Positions 26,559-35,554 of a DNA stretch of 64,000 nt are shown here, in pieces. Origin of the DNA: Actinoplanes flavus (GTDB lineage Bacteria; Actinomycetota; Actinomycetes; Mycobacteriales; Micromonosporaceae); NCBI RefSeq assembly GCF_017592555.1, contig NZ_JAGFNS010000010.1, positions 141,545 to 205,544 on the forward strand. The letters are read 5' to 3'. The position numbers and the translations under genes were made by a program. Below the pieces are notes generated by a model that did not search any database, had not been told where the DNA came from, and saw only the letters and a list, made by a program, of their open reading frames with translations. How positions within the stretch are numbered: the first letter of the stretch is position 1; each line of letters starts with the position of its first letter.

Positions 26559-27976
26559 CCGCGACCCTCGCCACCGCCCAGCGGGTGCTGGCCGGCCAGT
26601 CCGTGACCCGGACGCTCGGCACCCGGCTGATCTCGTTCAGCTCGGCGGGCGCCGTCGTCGAACTCGACATCCGCCCGGAGATCACCAACCACCACGGCGC
26701 CGTGCACGGCGGGATCGTGGCGTACGCCGCGGACTGCGCGCTGGCCTTCGCCGGCGGCGCGGCGCTCGGCCCGGACGTCGTCACCTCCGGCCTGACGGTC
26801 GACTACATCGCCCCGGCGCGTGGTCGCACGCTGCGCGCCAACGGCATGGTGATGCGCGCCGAGGGCCGCCGCGCCGCCTGCCGCTGCGAGCTGGTCGCGG
26901 TCGCCGACGACGGCACGGAGACCCTGGTCGCGGTCGCGCAGGGGACGATCGTGGCCCCCGAGCGCAAGCCGGAGCAGACCGAGGGGACGGCGGCGCAGGC
27001 CGAGCGGGCGGCCACGGCCACCGACCGGGCGAGCGTCCGGCTGGGCCGCATCGGCACCCCCACGATCCAGGAGGTGCTCAAGGAGCGCCGCCGCACCGGG
27101 AACACCGACGACGGCGCCACCGTGGCCCTGGTCATCGAGGGTGGTGGCATGCGCGGCATCGTCTCCGCCGCGATGGCCGCCGTCATCGAGCAGGAGGGCG
27201 TCCTCGAGCACATCGACATGATCGTCGGCACCTCGGCCGGCGCGGTGAACGCCGCCGCCCTGGCCGTCGGCGCCGCCAACGCGATGGCCGAGTCGTACGC
27301 CGAGGTCTTCGCGTCCCCCGAGTTCATCGACGTCCGCCGGATCGCCCGCGGCCGCCCGGTGATCGACGGCCTGCGCATCGTCTCCCACGTCGACGACCTG
27401 CTGGACATCGGCTCGGCGTCGGGCACCGACTGGGCGGGCCGCCTCGCCATGGTCGCCACCGATGTGGACACCGGCCGCGCCGAGGCGCTGTCCGACTTCG
27501 CCGACCGGGACGACCTGGTCAACAGCCTGCACGCGTCCGGTCTGCTGCCGCTGCTCGCCGGCGACCCGGTCCAGTGGCGGGGCCGGCGCTGGCTGGACGG
27601 CGGCATCGTCGAGGCGGTGCCGGTGGTCAGCGCCGCCGCCCGGGGCGCCACCCACGCGATCGTCCTGGCCACCCGGCCGCCCGGCACCCAGCCCGGCTAC
27701 GGCGCCGCCGACGTGGTGGTCGAGCGCTACCTGCGGCGGCTCAACCCGGAGCTGGCCGCCGCCTACCGGGGCCGCCCGCACCGCTACCGGGAGACGTTGC
27801 AGCAGGTCCGGGACGGGTGGTCGCACGGGCTCAGCACGCTCGCGCTGACCCCGCGGCTGGGCGACCCGCTGCCCGGCCGGCTGGAACGCGACCAGGTGGC
27901 GCTGCGCGCGGCCCGGGCCGCGGCCGCCGGCGCCGCCCGGGAACACCTCGCCTTCCTGCTGGAGGAGAAGCCGTGA
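26555..27976 (+). CDS. Hotdog thioesterase / patatin phospholipase fusion
   Basis: A 473-aa chain. Residues about 1-135 are a PaaI-type hotdog thioesterase (HHGAVHGGIVAYAADCALAF, then DYIAPARGRTL). After a linker of about 50 residues comes a patatin domain with the oxyanion motif IEGGGMRGIVSAA, the nucleophile elbow GTSAGAVN and the catalytic Asp in WLDGGIVEAVPV. Both active sites look complete, suggesting one enzyme that hydrolyses a lipid ester and an acyl-CoA thioester. It is coupled by 4-bp overlaps to TetR upstream and the acyl-CoA dehydrogenase downstream. Confidence 0.85.
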   Translation: MTATLATAQRVLAGQSVTRTLGTRLISFSSAGAVVELDIRPEITNHHGAVHGGIVAYAADCALAFAGGAALGPDVVTSGLTVDYIAPARGRTLRANGMVMRAEGRRAACRCELVAVADDGTETLVAVAQGTIVAPERKPEQTEGTAAQAERAATATDRASVRLGRIGTPTIQEVLKERRRTGNTDDGATVALVIEGGGMRGIVSAAMAAVIEQEGVLEHIDMIVGTSAGAVNAAALAVGAANAMAESYAEVFASPEFIDVRRIARGRPVIDGLRIVSHVDDLLDIGSASGTDWAGRLAMVATDVDTGRAEALSDFADRDDLVNSLHASGLLPLLAGDPVQWRGRRWLDGGIVEAVPVVSAAARGATHAIVLATRPPGTQPGYGAADVVVERYLRRLNPELAAAYRGRPHRYRETLQQVRDGWSHGLSTLALTPRLGDPLPGRLERDQVALRAARAAAAGAAREHLAFLLEEKP

Positions 27977-29586
27977 CCCACGACGTCGTGAACCAGGCCC
28001 CGCCGCGGGTGGACGTGAACGAGTACCTGACCCATCCGGCGCTCACCGAGGCGGTCGGCCGCTACGGCGCCGGCTGGGCCACCGGCCACCTGACCGAGGT
28101 CGGCGCGCTGGTCGGCCGGGGTGACTTCCAGCGGGACGCGGAGCTGGCGAACACGCATCCGCCGGTCTTCGCGAGCCACGACCGGTGGGGTCACCGGGTG
28201 GACGCGGTCGACTTCCACCCGGGCTACCACCGGATCATCGGCGCCGCGATCGAGCACGGCGCGCACACCAGCTGCTGGGCCGAGCCGCGCCCCGGCGCAC
28301 ACGTCGCCCGGGCCGCCGCGTTCACGCTGTTCGCGCAGATCGAGCCGGGACACGCCTGCCCGGTGAGCATGACCCACGCGGTGGTGCCGTCGCTGCGGTT
28401 CACGCCCGCGCTGGCCGACGAGTGGCTGCCCCGGGTCTTCTCCCGGGACTACGACCCGGAGCTGCGCGCCGGCAAGACGTCGGCGATCTTCGGCATGGCG
28501 ATGACCGAGAAACAGGGCGGCTCGGACGTACGGGCGAACAGCACCCGGGCGCTGGACGCCGGCGACGGGACGTGGCGGCTGACCGGGCACAAGTGGTTCT
28601 GCTCGGCCCCGCAGTCGGACGCCTTCCTGGTGCTCGCCCAGGCGCCCGGCGGCCTGTCCTGTTTCCTGGTGCCGCGGGTGCTGCCCGGCGGCGACCGCAA
28701 CGTCTTCCGGATCCAGCGGCTCAAGGACAAGCTCGGCAACCGGTCGAACGCGTCGTCGGAGATCGAGCTGGACGGCACCGTCGGGTGGCTGCTCGGCGAG
28801 GAGGGCCGCGGGGTCCGCACCATCATCGAGATGGTCGCGCAGACCAGGCTGGACTGTGTGCTGGGCAGCGCGGCCGGCATGCGGCAGTCGGTCGCCGAGG
28901 CGGCCTGGCACGTCCGCCACCGCGGTGCGTTCGGGGCCGTGCTCATCGACCAGCCGGCGATGACGGCGGTGATCGCCGACCTCCAGCTGGAGGCGGAGGC
29001 GGCCACCTGGACGGCGATGCGGCTGGCGTCCGCCTACGACAGCGACGACGACGAGTCGGTGGCGTTCCGGCGGCTGGCCACCGCGGTCGGCAAGTACTGG
29101 GTGTGCAAGCGCGGGCCGAACCACGCCTACGAGGCGCTCGAATGTCTCGGCGGCAACGGCTACACCGAGGCGTTCCCGCTGGCCCGGCGCTACCGGGAGC
29201 AGCCGGTCATGGCGGTGTGGGAGGGCTCCGGCAACGTGATCGCCCTGGACGTGCTGCGCGCGATGGCCCGGGAGCCGGAGTCGGTCGGTGCGGTGGATCG
29301 TGAGCTGGCGGGCGCTCTGGGCGTACACCCGGCTTATGACGCGCATGTGGCGGCGACGCGGAAGCTGGTCGCGCAGGTCGCGGCGGATCCGTCGGCGGCG
29401 GCCGCGTCGGCGCGGCGGGTGGTGGAGGCGCTCGCGCTGGGGTTGCAGGGCGCGGTGCTGATCCGGGAGGCCCCGGCCGAGATCGCGGACGCCTTCGTGG
29501 CCGCCCGCCTCGGCGAGGACCGGTCCCTGGAGTACGGCGCCCTCGCCCCCGGCCTGCCGATCGCGAAGATCGCCGCCCGCGCCTGA
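27973..29586 (+). CDS. AidB-like acyl-CoA dehydrogenase
   Basis: A 537-aa flavoprotein of the long acyl-CoA dehydrogenase branch that includes E. coli AidB. Visible motifs are FGMAMTEKQGGSDVRANST (flavin and substrate loop), ECLGGNGYTEAFPLARRYRE and VMAVWEGSGNVIALDVLRA. AidB-type proteins bind DNA and relate to the alkylation response, but many actinobacterial members are metabolic acyl-CoA dehydrogenases. The operon with a thioesterase/patatin fusion favours acyl-chain metabolism. The GTG start overlaps the patatin stop. Confidence 0.88.
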   Translation: MTHDVVNQAPPRVDVNEYLTHPALTEAVGRYGAGWATGHLTEVGALVGRGDFQRDAELANTHPPVFASHDRWGHRVDAVDFHPGYHRIIGAAIEHGAHTSCWAEPRPGAHVARAAAFTLFAQIEPGHACPVSMTHAVVPSLRFTPALADEWLPRVFSRDYDPELRAGKTSAIFGMAMTEKQGGSDVRANSTRALDAGDGTWRLTGHKWFCSAPQSDAFLVLAQAPGGLSCFLVPRVLPGGDRNVFRIQRLKDKLGNRSNASSEIELDGTVGWLLGEEGRGVRTIIEMVAQTRLDCVLGSAAGMRQSVAEAAWHVRHRGAFGAVLIDQPAMTAVIADLQLEAEAATWTAMRLASAYDSDDDESVAFRRLATAVGKYWVCKRGPNHAYEALECLGGNGYTEAFPLARRYREQPVMAVWEGSGNVIALDVLRAMAREPESVGAVDRELAGALGVHPAYDAHVAATRKLVAQVAADPSAAAASARRVVEALALGLQGAVLIREAPAEIADAFVAARLGEDRSLEYGALAPGLPIAKIAARA

Positions 29587-29591
29587 CCGGT

Positions 29592-30236
29592 TCAGAGCCA
29601 GCCGCGGAGCTGGTCACGCAGGCGGGCGTCGTCCGCCGGCGTGACCACGTCGCAGACCCAGTCCCAGTGCAGGGCGACCCGGTCGCCGACGGCCAGTTCC
29701 GGCAGCAGCGACCGCTCCCAGCGCACCTGCTCGCTGCGGACGTCCCCGACGGCCAGCGTCCCGTCCCGCCACGTCAGGGCGGGCGAGCGGACGACCGCGC
29801 GGGAGCCGCGCACGGAGAGGACGGTTCCGGTGCGGATCCGGCAGCGGTCCAGCACCGACACGGCGTGTGAGCTGCCGGTACGGCGAAGCAGCGACAGCCA
29901 CGGATAGACCTCGAAGACGTGGAACGTGTGGTGGGCCGCCGCCGACGGGCCGCGGTACTGTCCGGCGAACCGGGCACGCAGGTCGCAGGCCAGCCGGTCG
30001 CCGTCCACGAGGTCCAGCAGCCGGCCGCCCAGCCAGTAGGCGCGCACCACCCGTTCGTCGAGCGGATCGGCGATGCCCGCCGACCCGGCGATGAAGCGGA
30101 GGTACGCCCACGCGCCCTCGAAGTCACGGGCCCGCCGTCCCAGCTCGGCGGGCGCCACCCCGTCCGGCCCGCAGTAGCCCCGCTCGTTCGGTGGGAACGC
30201 GTAGCGCGCGAACAGCGTGGCCCCGGCGTCGCTCAT
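29592..30236 (-). CDS. Hydrogenase-locus conserved protein (possibly DUF6390)
   Basis: A 214-aa protein beginning MSDAGATLFARYAFPPNERG, with FEGAWAYLRFIAG, RVVRAYWLGGRLLD, HHTFHVFEVYPWLSLLRR and a C-terminal beta-rich part (WRDGTLAVGD). I believe this is DUF6390, seen in actinobacterial hydrogenase clusters; the name is from memory. The start is 4 bp after the hypE stop, so it is the last gene of the hyp operon. A chaperone role in hydrogenase maturation is an inference from position. Confidence 0.65.
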   Translation of the reverse strand: MSDAGATLFARYAFPPNERGYCGPDGVAPAELGRRARDFEGAWAYLRFIAGSAGIADPLDERVVRAYWLGGRLLDLVDGDRLACDLRARFAGQYRGPSAAAHHTFHVFEVYPWLSLLRRTGSSHAVSVLDRCRIRTGTVLSVRGSRAVVRSPALTWRDGTLAVGDVRSEQVRWERSLLPELAVGDRVALHWDWVCDVVTPADDARLRDQLRGWL

Positions 30237-30240
30237 CGGG

Positions 30241-31290
30241 TCAGCAGATCCGGGGGAGCTGCTCGCCGATCGGCATCGAGATCACCCGGGTGCCGCCCAG
30301 CGCGGTCCGGGCCACCACCATCCCGGGATGCCCGGCCACGCACGTCCCGATCCGGCGCGCGCCCGTCCCGTACGGGTGGGCCCGCATCGCCGCCAGCACG
30401 TCGTCCGCCTGGTCGGGGCGGACGAACGCCACCAGCCGCCCCTCGTTGGCGACCTGCAACGGGTCGAGCCCGAGCAGGTGGCAGGCGTCGGCCACGCCGT
30501 CCGGCACCGGCAGGTCCCGTTCGGTCAGTTCCACCCCGACCCGCGCGGTCGCCGCGATCTCGTTGAGCGCCGCGGCCAGCCCGCCCCGGGTCGGATCGCG
30601 CAGCACGTGCAGGTCGGCGCCGGTGGCCAGCATGGCGGCGACCAGCCCGTGCAGCGGCGCGGTGTCGCTGGCCACCGTCGTCGCGAACTCCAGGCCCTCC
30701 CGCCGGCTGAGCACCGCCACCCCGTGCCGCCCGAGGTCCCCGCTGATCAGCACGGCGTCGCCGGCGGCGGCCCGGCGCGGCTCGATCTCCACCCCGTCCG
30801 CCACCACACCCACACCGCTGGTGGTCAGGTACACGCCGTCGCCGCTGCCGTGGCCGACCACCTTGGTGTCGCCGGTGACCAGCCGCACCCCGGCCGCGGT
30901 GGCCGCCGCGCCCATGGCCGCCGTGATCCGGCCGAGGTCGGCGAGCGGCGTGCCCTCCTCGAGGATGAACGCGGCCGACAGGAAGAGCGGGGTGGCGCCG
31001 GCCATCGCCAGGTCGTTGACGGTCCCGTTGACGGCCAGGTCGCCGATCGAGCCGCCGGGGAAGAACATCGGCTGGACCACGTACGCGTCGGTGGTGAACG
31101 CCAGCCGCGCCCCGCCCGCCTCGACCACCGCGCAGTCCCGCTCGGCGGTGCCGCCGGCGTCCCCGTACCCGGGAACGATCAGATGCCGGACGAGGTCCGC
31201 GGACATCGCGCCCCCGCCGCCGTGCCCGGCGACCACGTGGGGGGTGTCGCGCAGCGGCGCCGGGCAGGTCCAGCCCTCGAAGTCGATCAT
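30241..31290 (-). CDS. hypE: Hydrogenase maturation carbamoyl dehydratase HypE
   Basis: A 349-aa PurM-like ATPase that dehydrates the thiocarbamate on its own C-terminal cysteine to thiocyanate, supplying CN ligands for the NiFe centre. The C-terminus ends exactly in PRIC, the required cysteine, and the PurM motifs LVTGDTKVV and ISGDLGRHGVAV are present. ATG 31290 overlaps the hypD stop by 4 bp. Confidence 0.95.
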   Translation of the reverse strand: MIDFEGWTCPAPLRDTPHVVAGHGGGGAMSADLVRHLIVPGYGDAGGTAERDCAVVEAGGARLAFTTDAYVVQPMFFPGGSIGDLAVNGTVNDLAMAGATPLFLSAAFILEEGTPLADLGRITAAMGAAATAAGVRLVTGDTKVVGHGSGDGVYLTTSGVGVVADGVEIEPRRAAAGDAVLISGDLGRHGVAVLSRREGLEFATTVASDTAPLHGLVAAMLATGADLHVLRDPTRGGLAAALNEIAATARVGVELTERDLPVPDGVADACHLLGLDPLQVANEGRLVAFVRPDQADDVLAAMRAHPYGTGARRIGTCVAGHPGMVVARTALGGTRVISMPIGEQLPRIC

Positions 31291-32378
31291 CCGGCGACCC
31301 GCCGGTACGCGTAGTACGCCGCGCAGGCCCCCTCGGACGACACCATGGTCGCGCCGAGCGGCTGCCGGGGCGTGCACACCCGGCCGAACGCCGCGCACTC
31401 GTGCGGTTTGATCAGCCCCTGGAGCACCTCCCCGGACCGGCACAGCGCCGACTCGGCGGCCCGTACCCCGCTCACGTCGAACCGGTGCTCGGCGTCGAAC
31501 TCCCGGTACCGGTCGGTGAGCCGCCAGCCGCTGCCCGGGATCGTGCCGATGCCCCGCCACGCCCGGTCGGTCACCTCGAAGACGTCGGCGAGCATCTGTC
31601 GGGCCACCGGGTTCCCGGTCTCGGGGACCGCCCGCGGGTAGGCGTTGCGGGTCTCGTGGCGGCCCTGTTCGAGTTGCGTGATCGCCTGCCGGATGCCCTC
31701 CAGCACGTCGAGCGGCTCGAATCCGGTGACCACGATCGGCACGCCGTACTTCTCCGACAGCGACGGGTACTCGGACGTGCCCATCACACTGCACACGTGC
31801 CCGGCCGCCAGGAACCCCTGCACCCGGCACCGCGGCGACTCCATGATCGCCGAGATGGCCGGCGGCACCAGCACGTGCGACACCAGCAGCGAGAAGTTGC
31901 GGATCCCGAGCCGGCGCGCCTGGTGCACGGTGAGCGCGTTGGCCGGGGCGGTCGTCTCGAACCCGATGCCGAAGAACACCACCTGGCGGTCCGGGTTGTC
32001 GCGGGCGATGCCGAGCGCGTCCAGCGGCGAGTAGACGACCCGGACGTCGGCGCCCGCGCTGCGCACCTCGAACAGGTCCCGCCCGCTGCCCGGCACCCGC
32101 AGCATGTCGCCGAACGAGCAGAAGATCACCCCCGGCCGGGCGGCGATGGCCAGCGCCTTGTCGATCACCGACAGCGGGGTGACGCAGACCGGGCAGCCCG
32201 GCCCGTGGATCATCTCGACGCCGTCCGGCAGCAGCTGGTCGATGCCGTGCCGGATGATCGAGTGGGTCTGCCCGCCGCACACCTCCATGAGCGCCCACGG
32301 CCGGGTGGTGGCGGCGTGGATCTGCCGCAGCAGGCTGCGCGCCAGGTCCGGGTCGCTGAACTCGTCAAGGTACTTCAC
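31287..32378 (-). CDS. hypD: Hydrogenase maturation scaffold HypD
   Basis: A 363-aa 4Fe-4S protein that with HypC builds the Fe(CN)2CO unit. Conserved motifs are MEVCGGQTHSI, HGPGCPVCVTP, GFETTAP and the cluster cysteines toward the C-terminus (KPHECAAFGRVCTPR). The GTG start lies inside the end of hypC (14-bp overlap), and the stop overlaps hypE. Length is normal. Confidence 0.95.
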   Translation of the reverse strand: MKYLDEFSDPDLARSLLRQIHAATTRPWALMEVCGGQTHSIIRHGIDQLLPDGVEMIHGPGCPVCVTPLSVIDKALAIAARPGVIFCSFGDMLRVPGSGRDLFEVRSAGADVRVVYSPLDALGIARDNPDRQVVFFGIGFETTAPANALTVHQARRLGIRNFSLLVSHVLVPPAISAIMESPRCRVQGFLAAGHVCSVMGTSEYPSLSEKYGVPIVVTGFEPLDVLEGIRQAITQLEQGRHETRNAYPRAVPETGNPVARQMLADVFEVTDRAWRGIGTIPGSGWRLTDRYREFDAEHRFDVSGVRAAESALCRSGEVLQGLIKPHECAAFGRVCTPRQPLGATMVSSEGACAAYYAYRRVAG

Positions 32379-32616
32379 CGAACTCCTCTTCCAGGAGGCC
32401 CAGCCGGGTGAACTCGTCGAGGGTGCGGCGCGCCGACTCCTCGTCGAGCCGTTGGATGGCGAAACCGACGTGCACGATCAGGTATTCGCCGGGTGCCGCG
32501 TCCGGCACGTAGTGCAGGCACACGTCCTTGCGCACGCCGCCGAAGTCGACCTCGGCCATCGGCGTGCCGTCGACCACGGTCACGCGCACCACCCGCCCGG
32601 GCACCGCGAGGCACAT
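32365..32616 (-). CDS. hypC: Hydrogenase chaperone HypC (stand-alone)
   Basis: An 83-aa HypC/HupF protein starting MCLAVPGRVV with the essential Cys2, and HVGFAIQRLDEESA in the second half. It carries the Fe(CN)2CO unit from HypD to the large subunit. ATG 32616 shares one base with the stop of the hypC-hypF fusion gene. A second HypC domain is fused to HypF next door, so this locus encodes two HypC copies. Confidence 0.93.
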   Translation of the reverse strand: MCLAVPGRVVRVTVVDGTPMAEVDFGGVRKDVCLHYVPDAAPGEYLIVHVGFAIQRLDEESARRTLDEFTRLGLLEEEFGEVP

Positions 32617-35096
32617 CAGGCGGCGCCCGCGACGGCCAGCTGGCCCAGGGCGATGCCACCGTCGTTCGGCGGCAGCAGCCGGGGCCACAGCACGACGAAG
32701 CCACGGTCGCGCAGTTCACGGACCGCGCCGGTGAGCAGGATCGCGTTCTGGAAGACGCCGCCGCCGAGCGCCGCCACGTCGAGGCCGGTCGACTCCCGGC
32801 AGCGTTGCGCCTGGGTGACGATCAGGTCGATCACGGCGGCGTGGAACCGGGCGCCGACCAGCGTGGCCGGCACACCGGCCAGCACGTCGGACGCGACCGC
32901 GCGGATCAGCGGGCCGGGATCGGCGACACCGGATTCGTCGATCTTCCAGGGGTACGCCGTGCCGCCCGCCTGGCGGCTGAGCCCCTCCAGGACCAGGGCC
33001 GCCTCGCCCTCGTACGTCACGGTCTGCCGCACCCCGGCGATCGCCGCCACCGCGTCGAACAGCCGCCCCACACTGGACGTCGGCACACACGCCAGCCCGG
33101 TACGCAGCTGATGGGCGAGGATGTCCCGTTCCGCCTCCGGGCAGGCGGCCACCGGGGGCAGCGCCGGATCCCACGGCACCCCGGCCGACCGCAGATGCGA
33201 CAGGGCCATCCGGTAGGTACGGCGTACGCTCGCGTCCCCACCGGCCAGCGGGACGTAGCCGACGTGCCCGGCCCGCTCGAACCCGGCGTAGCCCGCGATG
33301 AGGATCTCGCCACCCCAGATCGCGCCGTCGGTGCCGTACCCGGTCCCGTCGAACGCGATCCCGATGACCCGCTCGCCCGCGCCGAGACCGTGTTCGGCCA
33401 TCACCGCGGCGATGTGCGCGTGATGGTGCTGCACGGTCCGCACCGGACGGCCGCCCGCGTTGGCCCGCGCCCAGCAGCCGGACCGGTAGCCCGGATGCTG
33501 ATCGGTGACGAGCGTCTTCGGCTCGACCCCGGCGATGTCGCCGAGATGTGCCGCGAGCGTGTGCAGGGTCTCGACAGTGGACAGGTCGTCCATGTCGCCG
33601 ATGTGCTGACTCATCCATACCGAACGGCCGTCGCCGACCGCGCACGCGTTCTTCGCATCGGCGCCGGCCGCCAGCGACGGCCCGATCGCGAACGGCAACG
33701 GCACCGGCATCGGCGCGTAGCCGCGGGCCCGCCGCAGGATCACGTCGCCGCGCACCACCGAGTCGTCGCACGCCACCCGGATCTCCCGGTCGTGCCGCAG
33801 CCACGCGTCGGCCAGCCCGGCCAGCCGCCGCAGCGCGTCGGCGTCGTCCGTCACGATCGGCTCGCCGGCCACGTTCCCCGAGGTCATCACCAGCACGTCC
33901 GGGCCCGGCGGGTCGCCCGGCAGCCCGAACAGCAGCACGTGCAGCGGCGTGTAGGCCAGCATCACACCGACGTCCGGGCTGTCCGGCGCCACCTGGCCGG
34001 CGAGCCCGCCGCCGGATCGGCGCGGGACCAGCACGATCGGGCGGCGGGCTCCGGCGAGCAGGTCACGGTCGCGGTCGGTGAAGACCCCGATCCGGTACGC
34101 CGTCCGCGCGCCCGCCACCATCACGGCGAACGGTTTCCCGCCCCGCCGTTTGCGCCGGCGCAGTTCGGCGACCGCGTCCGCGTTGCGGGCGTCGCACGCC
34201 AGGTGGTAGCCGCCCAGCCCCTTGACCGCCACGATCCGCCCGGCGGCCAGCAGCGCCCGCGCCTCGGACAGGGCGTCGGCGCCGGTCATCGTCATCGGCC
34301 CGAGGATCAGCTCCAGGCGGGGGCCGCAGTCGTGGCAGGCGATCGGCTGGGCGTGGAACCGGCGGTCGGCCGGATCCTCGTACTCGGCCCGGCACCGCCC
34401 GCACATCGGGAACCGGGCCATAGTGGTGGCCGCCCGGTCGTACGGCAGCCCGGTGACGATCGTGTAGCGGGGCCCGCAGTTGACGCAGGAGATGAACGGG
34501 TGCCGGTGCCGCCGCCCGCCCGGATCACGCAGCTCGCCGAGGCAGTCGTCGCAGATCGCCACGTCCGGCGCGGCCAGGGTGCGGGCCGGGCCGCCGGTGG
34601 ACGCCTCGATCCGGAACCCGGCGGTGCCGCGTACCTCCTGCTCCCGTTCCTCGACCGCGGTGATCACGGCGAGCGGTGGGCCCTCGCGCAGCCGCAGCCC
34701 GTACTCGTGGACCGCGTCCGGGCAGCCCTCCACCTCGACGGCCACCCCGTCGGCGGTGTTCGTCACCGATCCGGCCAGGCCCAGCCCGGTCGCCGTGGTG
34801 TACGCGAACGGCCGGAACCCGACGCCCTGCACCAGCCCGGACACCGCGAACCGGCGGCGGACCGTCCGGGCCCGCCCGACCAGCTCCAGGCCGCGCAGCG
34901 CCTGCCCGGCCCGCTCCGCGTCGATGATCTCCACGGCGAACCCGAGATGGATCAGCACCCAGTCACCGGGCTCCGGCGGCGTCTCCAGCATGCCGATGTT
35001 GACCGGCCGGCGCGCACCGACCACGTCGACGGTGGCCAGCTGCCCGGCCGCGCCCGCCAGAATCTCCACCACCCGTCCGGGGATCCCGAGACACAC
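32616..35096 (-). CDS. hypF: HypC-HypF fusion, carbamoyltransferase
   Basis: An 826-aa chain. Residues about 1-75 are a complete HypC domain (VCLGIPGRVVEI with Cys2, then IHLGFAVEIIDAE). From about 80 on, HypF follows: acylphosphatase (RRFAVSGLVQGVGFRPF), zinc fingers (CDDCLGEL, CVNCGPR, CGRCRAEY, CHDCGPR), a YrdC-like domain (AVKGLGGYHLACDA) and a Kae1-like C-terminal domain (HHHAHIAAVMAEHG). HypF makes the carbamoyl-adenylate used by HypE. I chose GTG 35096 so that Cys is residue 2; GTG 35105 would overlap the protease stop by 4 bp instead. There is no stop between the two parts. Confidence 0.9.
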   Translation of the reverse strand: MCLGIPGRVVEILAGAAGQLATVDVVGARRPVNIGMLETPPEPGDWVLIHLGFAVEIIDAERAGQALRGLELVGRARTVRRRFAVSGLVQGVGFRPFAYTTATGLGLAGSVTNTADGVAVEVEGCPDAVHEYGLRLREGPPLAVITAVEEREQEVRGTAGFRIEASTGGPARTLAAPDVAICDDCLGELRDPGGRRHRHPFISCVNCGPRYTIVTGLPYDRAATTMARFPMCGRCRAEYEDPADRRFHAQPIACHDCGPRLELILGPMTMTGADALSEARALLAAGRIVAVKGLGGYHLACDARNADAVAELRRRKRRGGKPFAVMVAGARTAYRIGVFTDRDRDLLAGARRPIVLVPRRSGGGLAGQVAPDSPDVGVMLAYTPLHVLLFGLPGDPPGPDVLVMTSGNVAGEPIVTDDADALRRLAGLADAWLRHDREIRVACDDSVVRGDVILRRARGYAPMPVPLPFAIGPSLAAGADAKNACAVGDGRSVWMSQHIGDMDDLSTVETLHTLAAHLGDIAGVEPKTLVTDQHPGYRSGCWARANAGGRPVRTVQHHHAHIAAVMAEHGLGAGERVIGIAFDGTGYGTDGAIWGGEILIAGYAGFERAGHVGYVPLAGGDASVRRTYRMALSHLRSAGVPWDPALPPVAACPEAERDILAHQLRTGLACVPTSSVGRLFDAVAAIAGVRQTVTYEGEAALVLEGLSRQAGGTAYPWKIDESGVADPGPLIRAVASDVLAGVPATLVGARFHAAVIDLIVTQAQRCRESTGLDVAALGGGVFQNAILLTGAVRELRDRGFVVLWPRLLPPNDGGIALGQLAVAGAA

Positions 35097-35101
35097 CCCG
35101 G

Positions 35102-35554
35102 TCACCCCTGTGTCGCTGTGCTGATCAGGGCGCGGACCGTGGCGACGGCCTCGGGGACGGCGGCGGCCACCGGGGCGGAGAGGCCGATGCGCTCGCCGAC
35201 GTTGGCGACCCGGCAACCCACCACATAGGTGCGGGGCAGGGCGCCGCCGAGCCGGGCCACCGCGGCCAGCACGGCGAGCGGGTCCATGGCGTGGCCGTCG
35301 AAGCCGCCCGGGCCGACGTCGGCCGGGTCCACCTCGAGGACCTCGACGGCGCCCGGAGTGCCCGGGGGCAGGGCGTCGACGAGGATCAGCGTGTCGTGGC
35401 CGTCGATGTCGTGGGCCAGGTGCAGGCCACGGATGCCGTAGTCGGCGACCCGCACCCCGTCCGGCAGCGGGCCCGCGGCCAGCCGCCGCGCCACCTCCGG
35501 CCCGAACCCGTCGTCACCCAGGAACACGTTGCCGATGCCGGCGATCAGGATCAC
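35102..35554 (-). CDS. Hydrogenase maturation protease
   Basis: A 150-aa HycI/HupD-type endopeptidase starting VILIAGIGNVFLGDDGFGPE (nickel-sensing Asp region), with DYGIRGLHLAHDI and DALPPGTPG. It trims the large-subunit C-terminus after nickel insertion. The GTG start overlaps the preceding stop by 4 bp; the longer frame upstream is out-of-frame noise. Confidence 0.92.
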   Translation of the reverse strand: MILIAGIGNVFLGDDGFGPEVARRLAAGPLPDGVRVADYGIRGLHLAHDIDGHDTLILVDALPPGTPGAVEVLEVDPADVGPGGFDGHAMDPLAVLAAVARLGGALPRTYVVGCRVANVGERIGLSAPVAAAVPEAVATVRALISTATQG

